Below are positions 5,232 to 5,747 of a DNA stretch of 5,747 bases, piece after piece. The notes beneath the pieces are model-generated. The model was not told the origin of the DNA. It made no database searches and was given only the letters and a program-made list of their open reading frames with translations. A program made the translations under genes and the position numbers. The stretch comes from Candidatus Shapirobacteria bacterium (GTDB lineage: Bacteria; Patescibacteriota; Microgenomatia; UBA12405), in assembly GCA_003542615.1 (NCBI GenBank), contig DPKG01000005.1:52611-58357 (forward strand), written 5' to 3'. Numbering within the stretch: the stretch's first letter is position 1; every line of letters starts with the position of its first letter.

Positions 5232-5747
5232 TTAAGAAATTGCTTCTGTCGTTTTTGTATCCACTAAAAAAGGTGTCTGGGAATAAGAAGGGTATGGCTT
5301 TTTAGAATTAGGTCCTGTAATTACAGGAGGTGTGGCCCAAATTAAAAGTTGTTGAACAACTAAGCGGATGAGTTTTTTGGCTTCGATTTCGTTGTGTTTT
5401 AGAGTAAGATTCCAATCCAGTCCGGGACTGGTGTTGCCTTCAAGAAGGTAGGCGTTACCATTATCACTAATGACGAAATCAAGGGCATAAAGAGAACGTT
5501 TATTGTTTAAATCTTTTGCAATCAGATTGGACATTTTAAGAACAATTTTTGGAATTGCGCTTAGAGGAATATAGGTCAAGGTGCCGCCTCGATGTTCATT
5601 GCAACGGAATTCACCGGATTTGGCAACCCGAATGTAGGTCTGGACTATTTCACCATTTAAGTAAACAAGACGAATGTCGGTAGCGGCGGAATTATTGTCG
5701 TGGTTAAAACCGTGATCAAAATTGACAAAAGGCTGAATAACAAAGGA
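5232..5747 (-). CDS. RimK-like ATP-grasp ligase, C-terminal part (5' end beyond the window)
   Basis: The frame enters from the right edge and gives 171 visible residues ending at TAA (5234-5232). Numbering from the first visible residue, D-I-R-L-V-Y (24-29), R-V-A-K-S-G-E-F-R-C-N (40-50) and H-R-G-G-T (52-56) match the RimK-type ATP-grasp core. A-L-D-F-V-I-S (88-94) and L-L-E-G-N-T-S-P-G (101-109) supply the Asp90, Glu103 and Asn105 expected to bind Mg-ATP. Such enzymes activate a carboxylate as an acyl phosphate and join it to an amine, for example glutamate addition to a protein or peptide; the substrates here are unknown. After the core comes a helix (about 117-138) and a Pro/Tyr/Thr-rich tail of about 33 residues (139-171) that is not part of the ATP-grasp fold. 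RimK itself, glutathione-synthase-like and YheC/D-like ligases are all possible. Confidence 0.85.
   Translation of the reverse strand, partial: SFVIQPFVNFDHGFNHDNNSAATDIRLVYLNGEIVQTYIRVAKSGEFRCNEHRGGTLTYIPLSAIPKIVLKMSNLIAKDLNNKRSLYALDFVISDNGNAYLLEGNTSPGLDWNLTLKHNEIEAKKLIRLVVQQLLIWATPPVITGPNSKKPYPSYSQTPFLVDTKTTEAIS

Overview
The window (about 5.7 kb, A/T-rich) is densely packed with short genes. It looks like a fragment of a Candidate Phyla Radiation (Patescibacteria) genome, possibly Microgenomates. That placement is an inference from four things: very short intergenic gaps, no clear Shine-Dalgarno site at any start, small membrane-anchored proteins of types I associate with that group (C39-like peptidase, a Pro/Thr linker followed by a W-x-Y-T-N...Y-G-F domain, a one-helix HEAT protein), and standard use of TAA/TAG/TGA as stops. 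No rRNA, tRNA, CRISPR array, insertion sequence or phage gene is visible.

Left part (1-2932, minus strand): two adjacent genes with a 2-nt gap encode GH130-type five-bladed beta-propeller glycoside phosphorylase/hydrolase proteins. The upstream gene (536 aa) has a degenerate propeller-like N-terminal half and a clear GH130 C-terminal half. The downstream gene starts with a full GH130 domain and runs into a second one that is cut by the window edge. The same opening motif (N-P-I-[LI]-[ST]-P...N-W-E...F-N) therefore appears three times.

Middle (2933-4628): a 53-bp, almost pure A/T divergent gap separates these genes from a plus-strand exported C39-like cysteine peptidase. The peptidase converges, with a 6-nt overlap, on two minus-strand genes in series: a one-helix HEAT-repeat protein, then an exported protein with a Pro/Thr-rich linker and a PsbP-like domain. 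Both minus-strand genes have convincing N-terminal hydrophobic helices but no in-frame ATG, GTG or TTG before them. The best-placed start in each is an ATA codon 5-6 nt after a -10-like hexamer. This is the most unusual feature of the window.

Right part (4629-5747): a DUF167/YggU gene diverges from the HEAT gene and carries an apparent single-base frameshift. A 101-aa protein of unknown function follows on the plus strand. It converges on the C-terminal 171 codons of a RimK-like ATP-grasp ligase, which is cut by the right edge.

The genes do not form one obvious pathway. The GH130 pair suggests mannoside or other oligosaccharide turnover, and the ATP-grasp protein an amino-acid or peptide ligation. 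The three single-helix proteins in the middle would act at the cell surface.
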